Assembly: GCA_045646465.1 (NCBI GenBank)
Contig: JAZRKT010000139.1
Location: 1-21,696, forward strand
Direction: 5' to 3'
DNA length: 21,696 bases
Origin: UMGS1387 sp045646465
GTDB taxonomy: Bacteria > Bacillota > Clostridia > Oscillospirales > CAG-382
Shown here: in pieces, positions 8,263 through 14,642 of the stretch
Layout of the letters: each line of letters opens with the position of its first letter
How positions within the stretch are numbered: the stretch's first letter is position 1
The notes under the pieces: model-generated
Told to the model about the DNA's origin: nothing
The model's database searches: none
Seen by the model: the letters and a program-made list of their open reading frames with translations, nothing else
Program-made: the position numbers and the translations under genes

Positions 8263-8493
8263 TCATTCTTCAATAAACATCTCAACAGCCTTGTAAAAGC
8301 TGTCAGCGTTGTCAGAGTGAACGGTAACCTCAATAGGATTCATAAGATCAAGGCTGAAAATACCCATAATGGACTTTGCATCAACAACGTATCTTCCGCT
8401 TTTAAGGTCGATTTCGCCGTCAAACATAGTGGCTGCCATTACAAACTTTTTGACTTCTTCGATTGTGGAAAGCTTTACGTTAAATGTTTTCAT
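8263..8493 (-). CDS. HPr-family phosphocarrier-like protein without the active histidine
   Basis: This 76-residue protein has the length of HPr (85-90) less a few residues. The segment VDAKSIMGIFSLDL (37-50) matches the HPr core around regulatory Ser46, with Ser41 here. The N-terminal active-site loop, normally GLHARPA, reads LSTIEEVKKF, and the only His in the protein (His59) is elsewhere. It therefore should not accept phosphate from enzyme I, and may act like Crh, a Ser-phosphorylated regulatory HPr relative that also lacks His15. The ATG at 8493 follows an AAGGAGGA site (8501-8508). It is monocistronic, with promoter and terminator on either side, and divergent from the pfkA unit. HPr/Crh-like genes are often found near whiA, dnaE and pfkA in Firmicutes, which fits its presence here. 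Confidence 0.8.
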   Translation of the reverse strand: MKTFNVKLSTIEEVKKFVMAATMFDGEIDLKSGRYVVDAKSIMGIFSLDLMNPIEVTVHSDNADSFYKAVEMFIEE

Positions 8494-8523
8494 AATTATT
8501 TCCTCCTTAATTATTGTGTAATT

Positions 8524-8552
8524 ATTATAAACCTAACGGTAAAAAAAGTCAA
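8524..8552 (-). promoter_or_regulatory. Strong sigma-A promoter of the HPr-like gene
   Basis: On the minus strand, TTGACT (8547-8552), a 17-base spacer and consensus TATAAT (8524-8529) lie 31 bases upstream of the ATG at 8493. Confidence 0.8.
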
Positions 8553-8643
8553 TTTAAATTTTACACAATAAATCGTAGAGGAAAGTTAAATTTTTGTGCA
8601 TAAATCCGTATTGTTCAAATTGTAACATTATTTTTTCATTGTG

Positions 8644-8672
8644 TTTACAGATTAGGGAAAAAATACTATTAT
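8644..8672 (+). promoter_or_regulatory. Candidate promoter for the small membrane genes and pfkA
   Basis: TTTACA (8644-8649), a 17-base spacer and TATTAT (8667-8672) face right, diverging from the HPr-like promoter. No other good plus-strand promoter was seen before pfkA, so it could drive 8757 through 10257. Confidence 0.5.
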
Positions 8673-8756
8673 ACTATACAGTAGCGGTCTATAGTCAATC
8701 CGCTAAACAAATACAGTAATTAAGAGTGTTATTATCAAAATATATGGAGTTGGATT

Positions 8757-8975
8757 ATGTCTTTCATAATGGCTTGTTTATTGATTTATGTATCGTATAT
8801 ATTGGGTACAATTTTGTCTTCGCAGTTAGTCTTAAGTATAAGAACAAAGAGGATCTCTTTTGGAACAGCGTGGTGGACCGCGTTGACGATATTTGCACTT
8901 TACTTTTGCTTGCCTGTTTTTATTGTTGGAACGATAATAGCAGTTGTTAAGGTTATAATCAAGTTAAAAAAATAA
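8757..8975 (+). CDS. Small hydrophobic membrane protein of unknown function
   Basis: The ORF encodes 72 residues. Two hydrophobic stretches are separated by a short basic loop: about 3-27 (FIMACLLIYVSYILGTIL and on) and about 38-67 (TAWWTALTIFALYFCLPVFI and on). The end is basic (KLKK), and the loop SIRTKR should be cytosolic. The ATG at 8757 has a GGAG at 8746-8749 about 7 bases upstream, which is acceptable. It lies between a candidate promoter and a second small membrane ORF, in line with pfkA. I do not recognise a family. Holin-like behaviour is conceivable from size and topology alone, but there is no phage context. Codon content looks ordinary, so I take it as a real but uncharacterised gene. 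Confidence 0.5.
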   Translation: MSFIMACLLIYVSYILGTILSSQLVLSIRTKRISFGTAWWTALTIFALYFCLPVFIVGTIIAVVKVIIKLKK

Positions 8976-8995
8976 TTTGACAAAGAGGTATCATT

Positions 8996-9186
8996 ATGAC
9001 ATTTTATATATTGTTTATACTGTTTTTTTCTTTACACATAAACAGACGTATGCAGGCCGTCATTTTACAGGAGCATCGGAATAGATAGGATGCTTTGTCA
9101 CTTTGTTTGGACTTGCCGGCTTTGTATTCGAACTGTACGTATTAATAAATACCGCAATCAGAAAAATTGTAGTTAAAGAGGGATAA
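8996..9186 (+). pseudogene. Small membrane protein ORF broken by a frameshift
   Basis: From the ATG at 8996, which has an AGAGG site 7 bases upstream, a 30-codon frame runs to a TAG at 9086-9088 and encodes a hydrophobic start (MTFYILFILFFSLHINRR). A minus-one shift at about 9085 continues as IGCFVTLFGLAGFVFELYVL and on to the TAA at 9184, three bases before pfkA. The joined product would be 63 residues with two hydrophobic segments, much like its upstream neighbour. A single missing base explains the pattern. It may be a real inactivation, a sequencing error, or two overlapping tiny ORFs. The end of this frame (AGAGGG) also supplies the pfkA ribosome binding site. Confidence 0.45.
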
Positions 9187-9189
9187 ATT

Positions 9190-10257
9190 ATGGCAAAAGA
9201 ATTTAAGAGAATCGGTGTTCTTACCAGCGGTGGAGATGCTCCTGGTATGAATGCAGCAATCAGAAGTATTGTAAGAAGCGCAATTTCAAGAGGCATAGAG
9301 GTTATGGGCATTTACTGTGGCTATAAGGGACTTCTTGAAAATGATATGAAGCTTATGGGCGCGAGAGATGTATCCAACATCATCAATCACGGTGGTACAA
9401 TGCTTTACTCGGACAGATGCGAAAAGTTCAAATATGAGGAAGGTATTCGTGAAGCTGTTGAAAACTGTAAGAAGAACGGCATTGACGGTATCATTACGCT
9501 GGGAGGCGACGGTACTTTTAGAGGAGCAACCGACCTTTCAAGACGCGGAATTCCCTGCATCGGCATACCCTGTACCATTGATAATGATATTTCAGTCTCC
9601 GATTATACAATCGGCTATGATACGGCAAAGAATACAGTTGTTGAAATGGTTGATAAACTCCGTGATACCTGTGAGTCCCATGCAAGATGTAACGTTGTTG
9701 AGGTTATGGGAAGAAATGCAGGATATATTGCAATAGATTGCGGTATTGCAGTTGGTGCAACAGGCGTGGCAATTCCTGAAATTCCCTTTGAAAAGGACGC
9801 TCTTATTGAAAAGATAAAGAATCTTTCCGCCGAAGGCAAGAGAAACTTTATTATCATTGTTTCAGAAGGAATGGGCAAGACTTTTGCTTCCGACCTTGTA
9901 TCTGAAATTGAAGAAAAGACAAAGGTTGAAACAAGACTTGCCGTTCTCGGCCACGTACAGCGCGGAGGTTTTCCTACATGCGAGGACAGACTTATCGCTT
10001 CAAGAATGGGTGATAAGGCGGTGGATATTCTTCTTGAAGGCAAGTATAATCAGGTTGTTTGCTACTCTAAGGGCGAAATCTGTGTTAAAGATATGGAATA
10101 TGCCTTTACACTTGACAGAATTGTAAAGAAAAAAGCAACAGAGGAAGAGATTGCCAAACTTGATCCTGCAGTAAAGGAAGAAATGTTTGCACGAGCAAAG
10201 GCGCTTCATAAGCATTTTGTTGATCTTTATGATCTTTCTTGCCGTATTTCCATTTAA
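9190..10257 (+). CDS. pfkA: ATP-dependent 6-phosphofructokinase
   Basis: This 355-residue enzyme phosphorylates fructose 6-phosphate to fructose 1,6-bisphosphate in glycolysis. The ATP-site loop GGDAPGMNA is at 14-22 and the second loop GGDGTFRGA at 105-113. The Gly after GGD (position 108) fits ATP use, since pyrophosphate-type enzymes have Asp there. The catalytic PCTIDNDI is at 127-134, with Asp131 as the expected base and Cys128 where ATP enzymes usually have Gly and pyrophosphate enzymes Lys. MGRNAGYIA and LGHVQRGG give the sugar-phosphate contacts. It is slightly longer than the bacterial norm of about 320, with a C-terminal extension. The ATG at 9190 follows AGAGGG. It lies downstream of two small membrane ORFs and is divergent from the HPr-like gene. 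Confidence 0.97.
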   Translation: MAKEFKRIGVLTSGGDAPGMNAAIRSIVRSAISRGIEVMGIYCGYKGLLENDMKLMGARDVSNIINHGGTMLYSDRCEKFKYEEGIREAVENCKKNGIDGIITLGGDGTFRGATDLSRRGIPCIGIPCTIDNDISVSDYTIGYDTAKNTVVEMVDKLRDTCESHARCNVVEVMGRNAGYIAIDCGIAVGATGVAIPEIPFEKDALIEKIKNLSAEGKRNFIIIVSEGMGKTFASDLVSEIEEKTKVETRLAVLGHVQRGGFPTCEDRLIASRMGDKAVDILLEGKYNQVVCYSKGEICVKDMEYAFTLDRIVKKKATEEEIAKLDPAVKEEMFARAKALHKHFVDLYDLSCRISI

Positions 10258-10271
10258 TTTTTGAAAAACTG

Positions 10272-10300
10272 TTGATAGCTTTCAGGAATGAAGTCATAAT
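10272..10300 (+). promoter_or_regulatory. Candidate promoter of the 34-codon ORF
   Basis: TTGATA (10272-10277), a 17-base spacer and CATAAT (10295-10300) lie 46 bases upstream of the small ORF start. If real, the peptide would be transcribed separately from pfkA. Confidence 0.45.
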
Positions 10301-10345
10301 CAATCCGTAAGAGGTTTTTTTAATAGAAAAAGTGAGTATTATAAG

Positions 10346-10450
10346 ATGTTCTATACAGCACCTGAAATTGAAGTAGTAATGCTTGTAGCACAAGACATTC
10401 TTAACACTAACGGTGTACTCATTGACGGTAAAGAACTGTTCGGCGAATAA
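10346..10450 (+). CDS. Putative 34-residue peptide of unknown function
   Basis: The reading frame encodes MFYTAPEIEVVMLVAQDILN, then TNGVLIDGKELFGE. It has an acidic, soluble composition, and no Cys or signal peptide. The pattern Y-x-x-P-E-I-E-V near the start, followed by a hydrophobic patch and D-I-L-N-T-N-G, resembles very short proteins of unknown role that I recall from Clostridia genomes, which begin with a P-E-x-E-V block and carry a D-[VI]-[IL]-T-[ST] block. That resemblance is from memory and needs a search. The ribosome binding site is weak (AAGTGAG, 9 bases before the ATG at 10346). It has its own candidate promoter and a strong terminator 24 bases after the stop, which supports a real transcription unit. 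No peptide-modifying or export gene lies nearby. Confidence 0.5.
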   Translation: MFYTAPEIEVVMLVAQDILNTNGVLIDGKELFGE

Positions 10451-10473
10451 TTCCCTTTAATAAATGCAACATT

Positions 10474-10499
10474 AGTCCCGTCTTGTGACGGGATTTTTT
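10474..10499 (+). terminator. Rho-independent terminator after the 34-codon ORF
   Basis: TCCCGTC (10476-10482) and GACGGGA (10487-10493) form a 7-bp stem with a TTGT loop, followed by six T. It ends the pfkA/small-peptide region. Confidence 0.9.
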
Positions 10500-10542
10500 A
10501 TTTGCAAAATTAAACTTATAATAAATAATTCATAAAATGGTC

Positions 10543-10571
10543 TTTACTTTTTTGCTTTAAGTTGTTATAAT
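10543..10571 (+). promoter_or_regulatory. Promoter of the yerC-methyltransferase unit
   Basis: TTTACT (10543-10548), a 17-base spacer and consensus TATAAT (10566-10571) lie 71 bases before the chosen yerC start. Transcription would begin near 10578, which argues against the GTG at 10592 being the real start. Confidence 0.65.
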
Positions 10572-10642
10572 GATAAAGTATAAGTGGTATTGTGCCCGAG
10601 AATACAAAGAAAGTGCCGCAAAGCGGTAAAGGTGATATGCAA

Positions 10643-10936
10643 ATGAACGAAAAACTTAAAAGCCCTATGGTAAATAATCTGTTCAAGGCAGTACTGTCAT
10701 TAGAGACAATCGAGGAGTGCTATGACCTTTTTGAAGACCTATGCACAGCCTCCGAAATCAAGGAAATGGCAAAGAGAATATCAGCAGCTCATATGCTGTC
10801 TGAGGGCAAGAAGTATACTGAAATTGCCGACAGCACAGGACTTTCCACCGCTACTATCAGCCGTGTTAACAGAGCACTTAAATACGGAAGTGACGGATAT
10901 ACCAGAGCTTTGTCAAAAATTGATTATGAAGAATGA
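10643..10936 (+). CDS. yerC: YerC/YecD-family TrpR-like DNA-binding protein
   Basis: This 97-residue protein belongs to the TrpR-related family found in Firmicutes. MNEKLKSPMVNNLFKAVLSL opens it, followed by a helical ECYDLFEDLCTASEIKEMAKR and a helix-turn-helix at about 57-80 (KYTEIADSTGLSTATISRVN). The fold is that of tryptophan repressor, but the ligand and target of this family are not established. I chose the ATG at 10643 because AAAGGTG (10628-10634) lies 8 bases upstream. An in-frame ATG at 10637 is too close to that site, and a GTG at 10592 has no site. Its stop overlaps the start of the methyltransferase by 11 bases, so the two are probably translated together. Confidence 0.9.
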   Translation: MNEKLKSPMVNNLFKAVLSLETIEECYDLFEDLCTASEIKEMAKRISAAHMLSEGKKYTEIADSTGLSTATISRVNRALKYGSDGYTRALSKIDYEE

Positions 10937-11690
10937 GGCATACGGCAAGACCTTTGCCGGGGTCTATGACACATTAAATAGAGATGTTAATGCGAAGAGC
11001 TTTGCAGACTTTTCCGAAAAATGCTTTGCAAAATATGCAGGAGCCCACGTTAATCACGTGTGCGAAATTGCCTGCGGTACGGGAAGCGTAGCCATAGAGC
11101 TTGAAAAAAGGGGCTATAAGGTGACGTCGAGCGATATTTCAGAGGATATGCTTGCAATTGCCGACAGTAAAGCATATGACGAAAAGTGCAAAAACGTAAT
11201 TTTCACAAAGCAGGATATGAGAAGCTTTACAGCCTCAAACAAAGCAGGTTCTGTTATTTGCTTTCTTGACAGTATAAACTGTCTGCTCACACCCAAGGAC
11301 GTAAAGAGCTGCTTTCAAAGTGCATATAATATCCTTGTGGACGGCGGAGTGTTTGTTTTTGACATAAATTCAAAGTATAAATTTGAAAATGTCTACGGAG
11401 ATAACGCATATGTCCTTGAGGATGAGGGCATTTTGTGCGCCTGGCAGAATTTCTATGACGTACAAAAGAAAATCTGTGACTTTTACCTGACATTTTTTAT
11501 TAAAAATGACGACGGCTTATATCAGAGACAGGACGAAACGGTAAGCGAGAGAATGTATACCGTAAAAAAAATCGTTTCTTATCTGAAGGAAGCGGGCTTT
11601 GAGGAGGTTTACACTTTCTCTGATTTTGACTTTAATCCTGCCGAAGAGACAACTGATGAGAGAATTTTTTTCGTTGCAAAAAAAGTATAA
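10926..11690 (+). CDS. Class I SAM-dependent methyltransferase
   Basis: This 254-residue enzyme has the Rossmann-fold SAM-binding motif I VCEIACGTGSVAIELEKRG at about 45-63, an acidic residue at the end of strand 2 (SSDISEDML near 69-77) and a post-I block TKQDMRSF. SVICFLDSINCLL follows, then NILVDGGVFVFDINS, typical of small-molecule methyltransferases. The frame stays open upstream inside yerC, but homology begins at the ATG at 10926, and the upstream part is an out-of-frame reading of yerC. It overlaps yerC by 11 bases and has no clear ribosome binding site of its own, fitting translational coupling. The methyl acceptor is unknown. Confidence 0.87.
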   Translation: MKNEAYGKTFAGVYDTLNRDVNAKSFADFSEKCFAKYAGAHVNHVCEIACGTGSVAIELEKRGYKVTSSDISEDMLAIADSKAYDEKCKNVIFTKQDMRSFTASNKAGSVICFLDSINCLLTPKDVKSCFQSAYNILVDGGVFVFDINSKYKFENVYGDNAYVLEDEGILCAWQNFYDVQKKICDFYLTFFIKNDDGLYQRQDETVSERMYTVKKIVSYLKEAGFEEVYTFSDFDFNPAEETTDERIFFVAKKV

Positions 11691-11776
11691 TATTAAAAAA
11701 TCCAATTGTAACCTCAGGGCGGTCTTTGGTCGTCCGATGTTTGTAATTTGAAATTTTAAAAACATTGGGAGAGAAA

Positions 11777-12658
11777 ATGAGAGATAATACAATAACAAGA
11801 GCTATGACACGCTGCGGAAGCGCACGAATAATTGTCATCAATTCCAAAGCCATGGTAAATGATGCAATAAAAATACATAACCTTTCGCCCACTGCTGCCG
11901 CAGCTCTCGGAAGAACGCTGACAGGCACATCTATGACAGGTATTATGCTTAAGGATAAGGACGATACCGTAACCGTAACATTTAATGGCGATGGCGTGTG
12001 CGGAAAAATTCTTGCCGTGTCCGATTATTACGGAAACACCAAGGGCTTTGTGCAGTATCCGCAGGCGGATTTGCCACTTAATTCCAAGGGTAAGCTTGAT
12101 GTTGCAGGAGCTGTAGGTAAAGGAACAATGAGCGTTGTCAAGGATATGGGTAAGGGCGAGCCCTACTGCGGACTTGTACCCATAGTTTCTGGCGAAATTG
12201 CCGAGGACTTTACACAGTATTTTGCCACAAGCGAGCAGACACCTACAGTCTGCGCTTTGGGTGTACTTATCGGCAATGACTATAAATGTAAATCGGCAGG
12301 CGGCTTTATGATACAGCTTTTGCCGGGTACGGACGATGCTTTTATAGATAAGCTTGAAGCAAGACTTCCTCTTATTCCGCCTGTGTCAACAATGTTTTCA
12401 AGCGGTAAAACAAATGAGGAATATCTGAAGGACATTCTCGGCGATATAGAGTTTGATGTCTTTGACGAGGCTGATGTTTCATATCATTGTGACTGCACAA
12501 GAAAAAGAGTTGAAAAAGCGGTAATGAGCGTGGGTAAGGATGAGCTTTGCGAAATGGTTGCGGAAGGTAAAGAAATTGAAGTTACCTGCCAGTTCTGCGA
12601 TAAGATTTATAAGTTTACTCCCGAACAGCTTGATAAAATGGCGAAAGGCATAAAATAA
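11777..12658 (+). CDS. hslO: Redox-regulated Hsp33 chaperonin
   Basis: This 293-residue cytosolic holdase is activated by oxidation. The N-terminal domain matches Hsp33 (ALGRTLTGTSMTGIMLKDKD and NGDGVCGKILAVSDYYGNTKG). The C-terminal zinc-binding switch carries Cys238 and Cys240 (HCDCTRKR), then Cys271 and Cys274 (CQFC). The second pair fits the CxxC of the redox centre and the first the CxC. The ATG at 11777 has GGGAGAG directly upstream; an in-frame TTG four codons earlier is disfavoured. The gene ends one base before miaB starts. A short G-U-rich hairpin (GGGCGGTC/GGTCGTCC) lies in the 86-base gap upstream and has no T run. Confidence 0.96.
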   Translation: MRDNTITRAMTRCGSARIIVINSKAMVNDAIKIHNLSPTAAAALGRTLTGTSMTGIMLKDKDDTVTVTFNGDGVCGKILAVSDYYGNTKGFVQYPQADLPLNSKGKLDVAGAVGKGTMSVVKDMGKGEPYCGLVPIVSGEIAEDFTQYFATSEQTPTVCALGVLIGNDYKCKSAGGFMIQLLPGTDDAFIDKLEARLPLIPPVSTMFSSGKTNEEYLKDILGDIEFDVFDEADVSYHCDCTRKRVEKAVMSVGKDELCEMVAEGKEIEVTCQFCDKIYKFTPEQLDKMAKGIK

Positions 12659-12659
12659 A

Positions 12660-14078
12660 ATGGCACAGATTGTTGAAAATACCTCATCCTGTGAGGTAAT
12701 ACAGAAGTATATTGCCAAGGCAAGAGAGCTGCTCAGTATAATCTCACAACAAAAGGGAAGTAAGCTGAAAGTGTATATAGCCACCTTCGGCTGTCAACAG
12801 AATGAGGCAGACAGCGAAAGACTGCTCGGTACGGCACTTACTCTTGGCTATGAAAAAACGGATACACCTAATGATGCCGACCTTATAATATTTAATACCT
12901 GTGCCGTTCGTGAGCACGCAGAGCTTAAGGCTCTGTCAAAAACGGGGCAGCTTAAGCACCTGAAGCAAAAGAATAAAAATCTGTTTGTAGGTCTTTGGGG
13001 ATGTATGGTAAGCAAAGAGGACAGGGTAGAGGAAATAAAGCATAAATACCCTTATGTTGATTTTGTTGCAGGAACAAATATGCTTCATAGACTTCCCGAA
13101 ATACTGTGCGACGTAATTATCAGCGACAGACGCCGATTTTACGTTGATGATAAGGATTATCCGATGGTTGAAGGCGTTCCCGTAAAGAGGCAAAACAATA
13201 TAAAGGCGTATGTTTCAATAATGTACGGCTGTAATAATTTCTGCACCTACTGCATCGTACCCTATGTGAGAGGCAGAGAAAGAAGCAGAAAAAAAGAGCA
13301 TATACTGAGCGAAGTAAGACAGCTTGTAAATGACGGCTATAAGGAAATAACACTTCTCGGACAGAATGTAAATTCCTACGGCAAGGGATTGGATGAAGAA
13401 ACGGATTTTGCGACCCTTGTGGATGAAATTTGCAAAATTGACGGCGAATTTACCTTGCGCTTTATGACAAGCCACCCCAAGGACGTTTCTGATAAGCTTA
13501 TAGAGGTAATAGCAAAAAATCCTAAGGTTGAAAGACATTTCCATCTGCCCGTTCAGTCGGGAAGCAGTAATATTCTGATGAAAATGAACAGAAAATATGA
13601 CAGAGAAAGCTATATATCAACCGTAGAAAGATTAAGAAAAGCTGTTCCCGATATTCTTCTTACAACAGATATTATCGTCGGTTTTCCGGGTGAAACGGAG
13701 GAAGATTTTCTCCAAACTCTCAGCCTTGTTGAAACGGTAAAGTTTGACGGCATTTATTCCTTTATATACTCAAAACGTCCGGGAACTCTCGGAGCCTCCT
13801 ACGATGACCCTGCAAGCGATGAAGAAAAGCAAAAGCGTATGTCAAGGCTTCTGGCTCTTCACAGGGAAAACATCACAAAGATAAACTCGGAGTATGTTGG
13901 AAAAACAGTCCGTGTGCTTTGCGAGGAAAATAAAGCATCCGACGGCAGCTATGGCGGTAAAACAAGCTCCTTTAAGCTTGTTCGCTTCCAAAGTGAAAAA
14001 GATAATTTGTATGGAAAATACGTTAACGTGAAAATAGAAAAATACAGCGAAAGTATGCTGTACGGAAAGGAAATATAA
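12660..14078 (+). CDS. miaB: tRNA-2-methylthio-N6-isopentenyladenosine synthase
   Basis: This 472-residue radical-SAM methylthiotransferase adds a methylthio group to i6A37 in tRNAs that read UNN codons. The N-terminal UPF0004 domain binds the auxiliary cluster through Cys45 (TFGCQQNEADSE), Cys81 (NTCAVREHAE) and Cys115 (GLWGCMVSKE). The radical-SAM motif CxxxCxxC is at 191-198 (YGCNNFCTYCIVPYVRGRE). The RGRERSR block and GFPGETEEDF follow. The C-terminal TRAM domain lies around 395-470. The length is usual for the family. The ATG at 12660 starts one base after the hslO stop. The YlbF-family gene follows after two bases, the same order as the ymcB-ymcA pair in Bacillus subtilis. Confidence 0.97.
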   Translation: MAQIVENTSSCEVIQKYIAKARELLSIISQQKGSKLKVYIATFGCQQNEADSERLLGTALTLGYEKTDTPNDADLIIFNTCAVREHAELKALSKTGQLKHLKQKNKNLFVGLWGCMVSKEDRVEEIKHKYPYVDFVAGTNMLHRLPEILCDVIISDRRRFYVDDKDYPMVEGVPVKRQNNIKAYVSIMYGCNNFCTYCIVPYVRGRERSRKKEHILSEVRQLVNDGYKEITLLGQNVNSYGKGLDEETDFATLVDEICKIDGEFTLRFMTSHPKDVSDKLIEVIAKNPKVERHFHLPVQSGSSNILMKMNRKYDRESYISTVERLRKAVPDILLTTDIIVGFPGETEEDFLQTLSLVETVKFDGIYSFIYSKRPGTLGASYDDPASDEEKQKRMSRLLALHRENITKINSEYVGKTVRVLCEENKASDGSYGGKTSSFKLVRFQSEKDNLYGKYVNVKIEKYSESMLYGKEI

Positions 14079-14080
14079 GA

Positions 14081-14527
14081 ATGGAACTTATTGAACTTGC
14101 AAGAGCTCTTGGCGAAAAGCTCGCTGAAAGCGAACAGTATAAAACTTTTTGCCAAACACGTGATAAGTGTAAGGCGAACAACGAGTTAAGAAGAAAGCTT
14201 GACGAATTCAAGGTGCAAAAAAAGGTATTTGAAATAGAAAGTCAAAAGCAAGAAAAGGACGAAAACCTTCTTGATGCCATCAACGCGAGAATGGAAACTC
14301 TTTACGGTGAAATTACGCAGCATCCCGAAATGAAGGCATACACTCAGGCGGAGGATGCACTTAATGTGCTTATGTCTGCAATCAATATGACTATTACCTC
14401 ATATATCAGCCCTGAAAACCTCACAAGCGGTGAAGAAGAATACGGCAACTACGAGGACTGCGACGAAGAAGGCGGTGGAACAGGCGGCTGTACCCATAAT
14501 TGCAGTACCTGCAAAGGGTGCCACTGA
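14081..14527 (+). CDS. YlbF/YmcA-family (RicA-like) regulator with Cys-rich tail
   Basis: This 148-residue protein is mostly helical, with the YlbF/YmcA domain at about 1-110 (ELARALGEKLAESEQYKTF, NNELRRKLDEFKVQKKVF and LYGEITQHPEMKAYTQAEDAL). In Bacillus subtilis, YmcA, YlbF and YaaT form an Fe-S-containing complex that affects RNase Y-dependent mRNA maturation. The location directly after miaB favours a YmcA/RicA-like role. The tail has an acidic linker, then five cysteines at 127, 137, 141, 144 and 147 (CTHNCSTCKGCH), a likely metal or Fe-S site. The ATG at 14081 has an AAAGG site 9 bases upstream. Partner genes are not in the window. Confidence 0.85.
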   Translation: MELIELARALGEKLAESEQYKTFCQTRDKCKANNELRRKLDEFKVQKKVFEIESQKQEKDENLLDAINARMETLYGEITQHPEMKAYTQAEDALNVLMSAINMTITSYISPENLTSGEEEYGNYEDCDEEGGGTGGCTHNCSTCKGCH

Positions 14528-14571
14528 TAAGATAAATAAAAGATAAGAGATAATAGTGAATAGATGTGGTT

Positions 14572-14590
14572 GAATTTCCGCAGGAAATTC
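14572..14590. repeat. Inverted repeat in the mutS leader
   Basis: GAATTTCC (14572-14579) and GGAAATTC (14583-14590) form a perfect 8-bp stem with a 3-base loop, 52 bases before mutS. No T run follows, so it is not a standard terminator. The preceding GATAAGAGATAATAGTGAAT is reminiscent of small mobile repeat families in gut Firmicutes; this is from memory only. Confidence 0.45.
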
Positions 14591-14642
14591 TTCATGGATT
14601 TTAACCTATTGAGGATTTTTGTATAAATAGGAAGGAAAATAT

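Noticed and set aside
8553..8756. Replication origin at the strand switch, where genes point away on both sides
   Set aside because: No DnaA-box cluster was found, dnaA and dnaN are absent, and divergent promoters for the HPr-like and pfkA units explain the layout.
9190..10257. Pyrophosphate-dependent phosphofructokinase
   Set aside because: The GGDG loop has Gly where pyrophosphate enzymes carry Asp, and the Lys before TIDND is absent.
10592..10642. Upstream GTG start adding 17 residues to the YerC-like protein
   Set aside because: It has no ribosome binding site and lies only 20 bases past the -10 box; the ATG at 10643 has a good site and matches family length.
10722..10925. N-terminal extension of the methyltransferase
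   Set aside because: The open frame there is an out-of-frame reading of the yerC gene; methyltransferase similarity begins at the ATG at 10926.
11714..11732. Terminator hairpin GGGCGGTC/GGTCGTCC between the methyltransferase and hslO
   Set aside because: It depends on three G-U pairs and no T run follows, so it does not meet the usual pattern.
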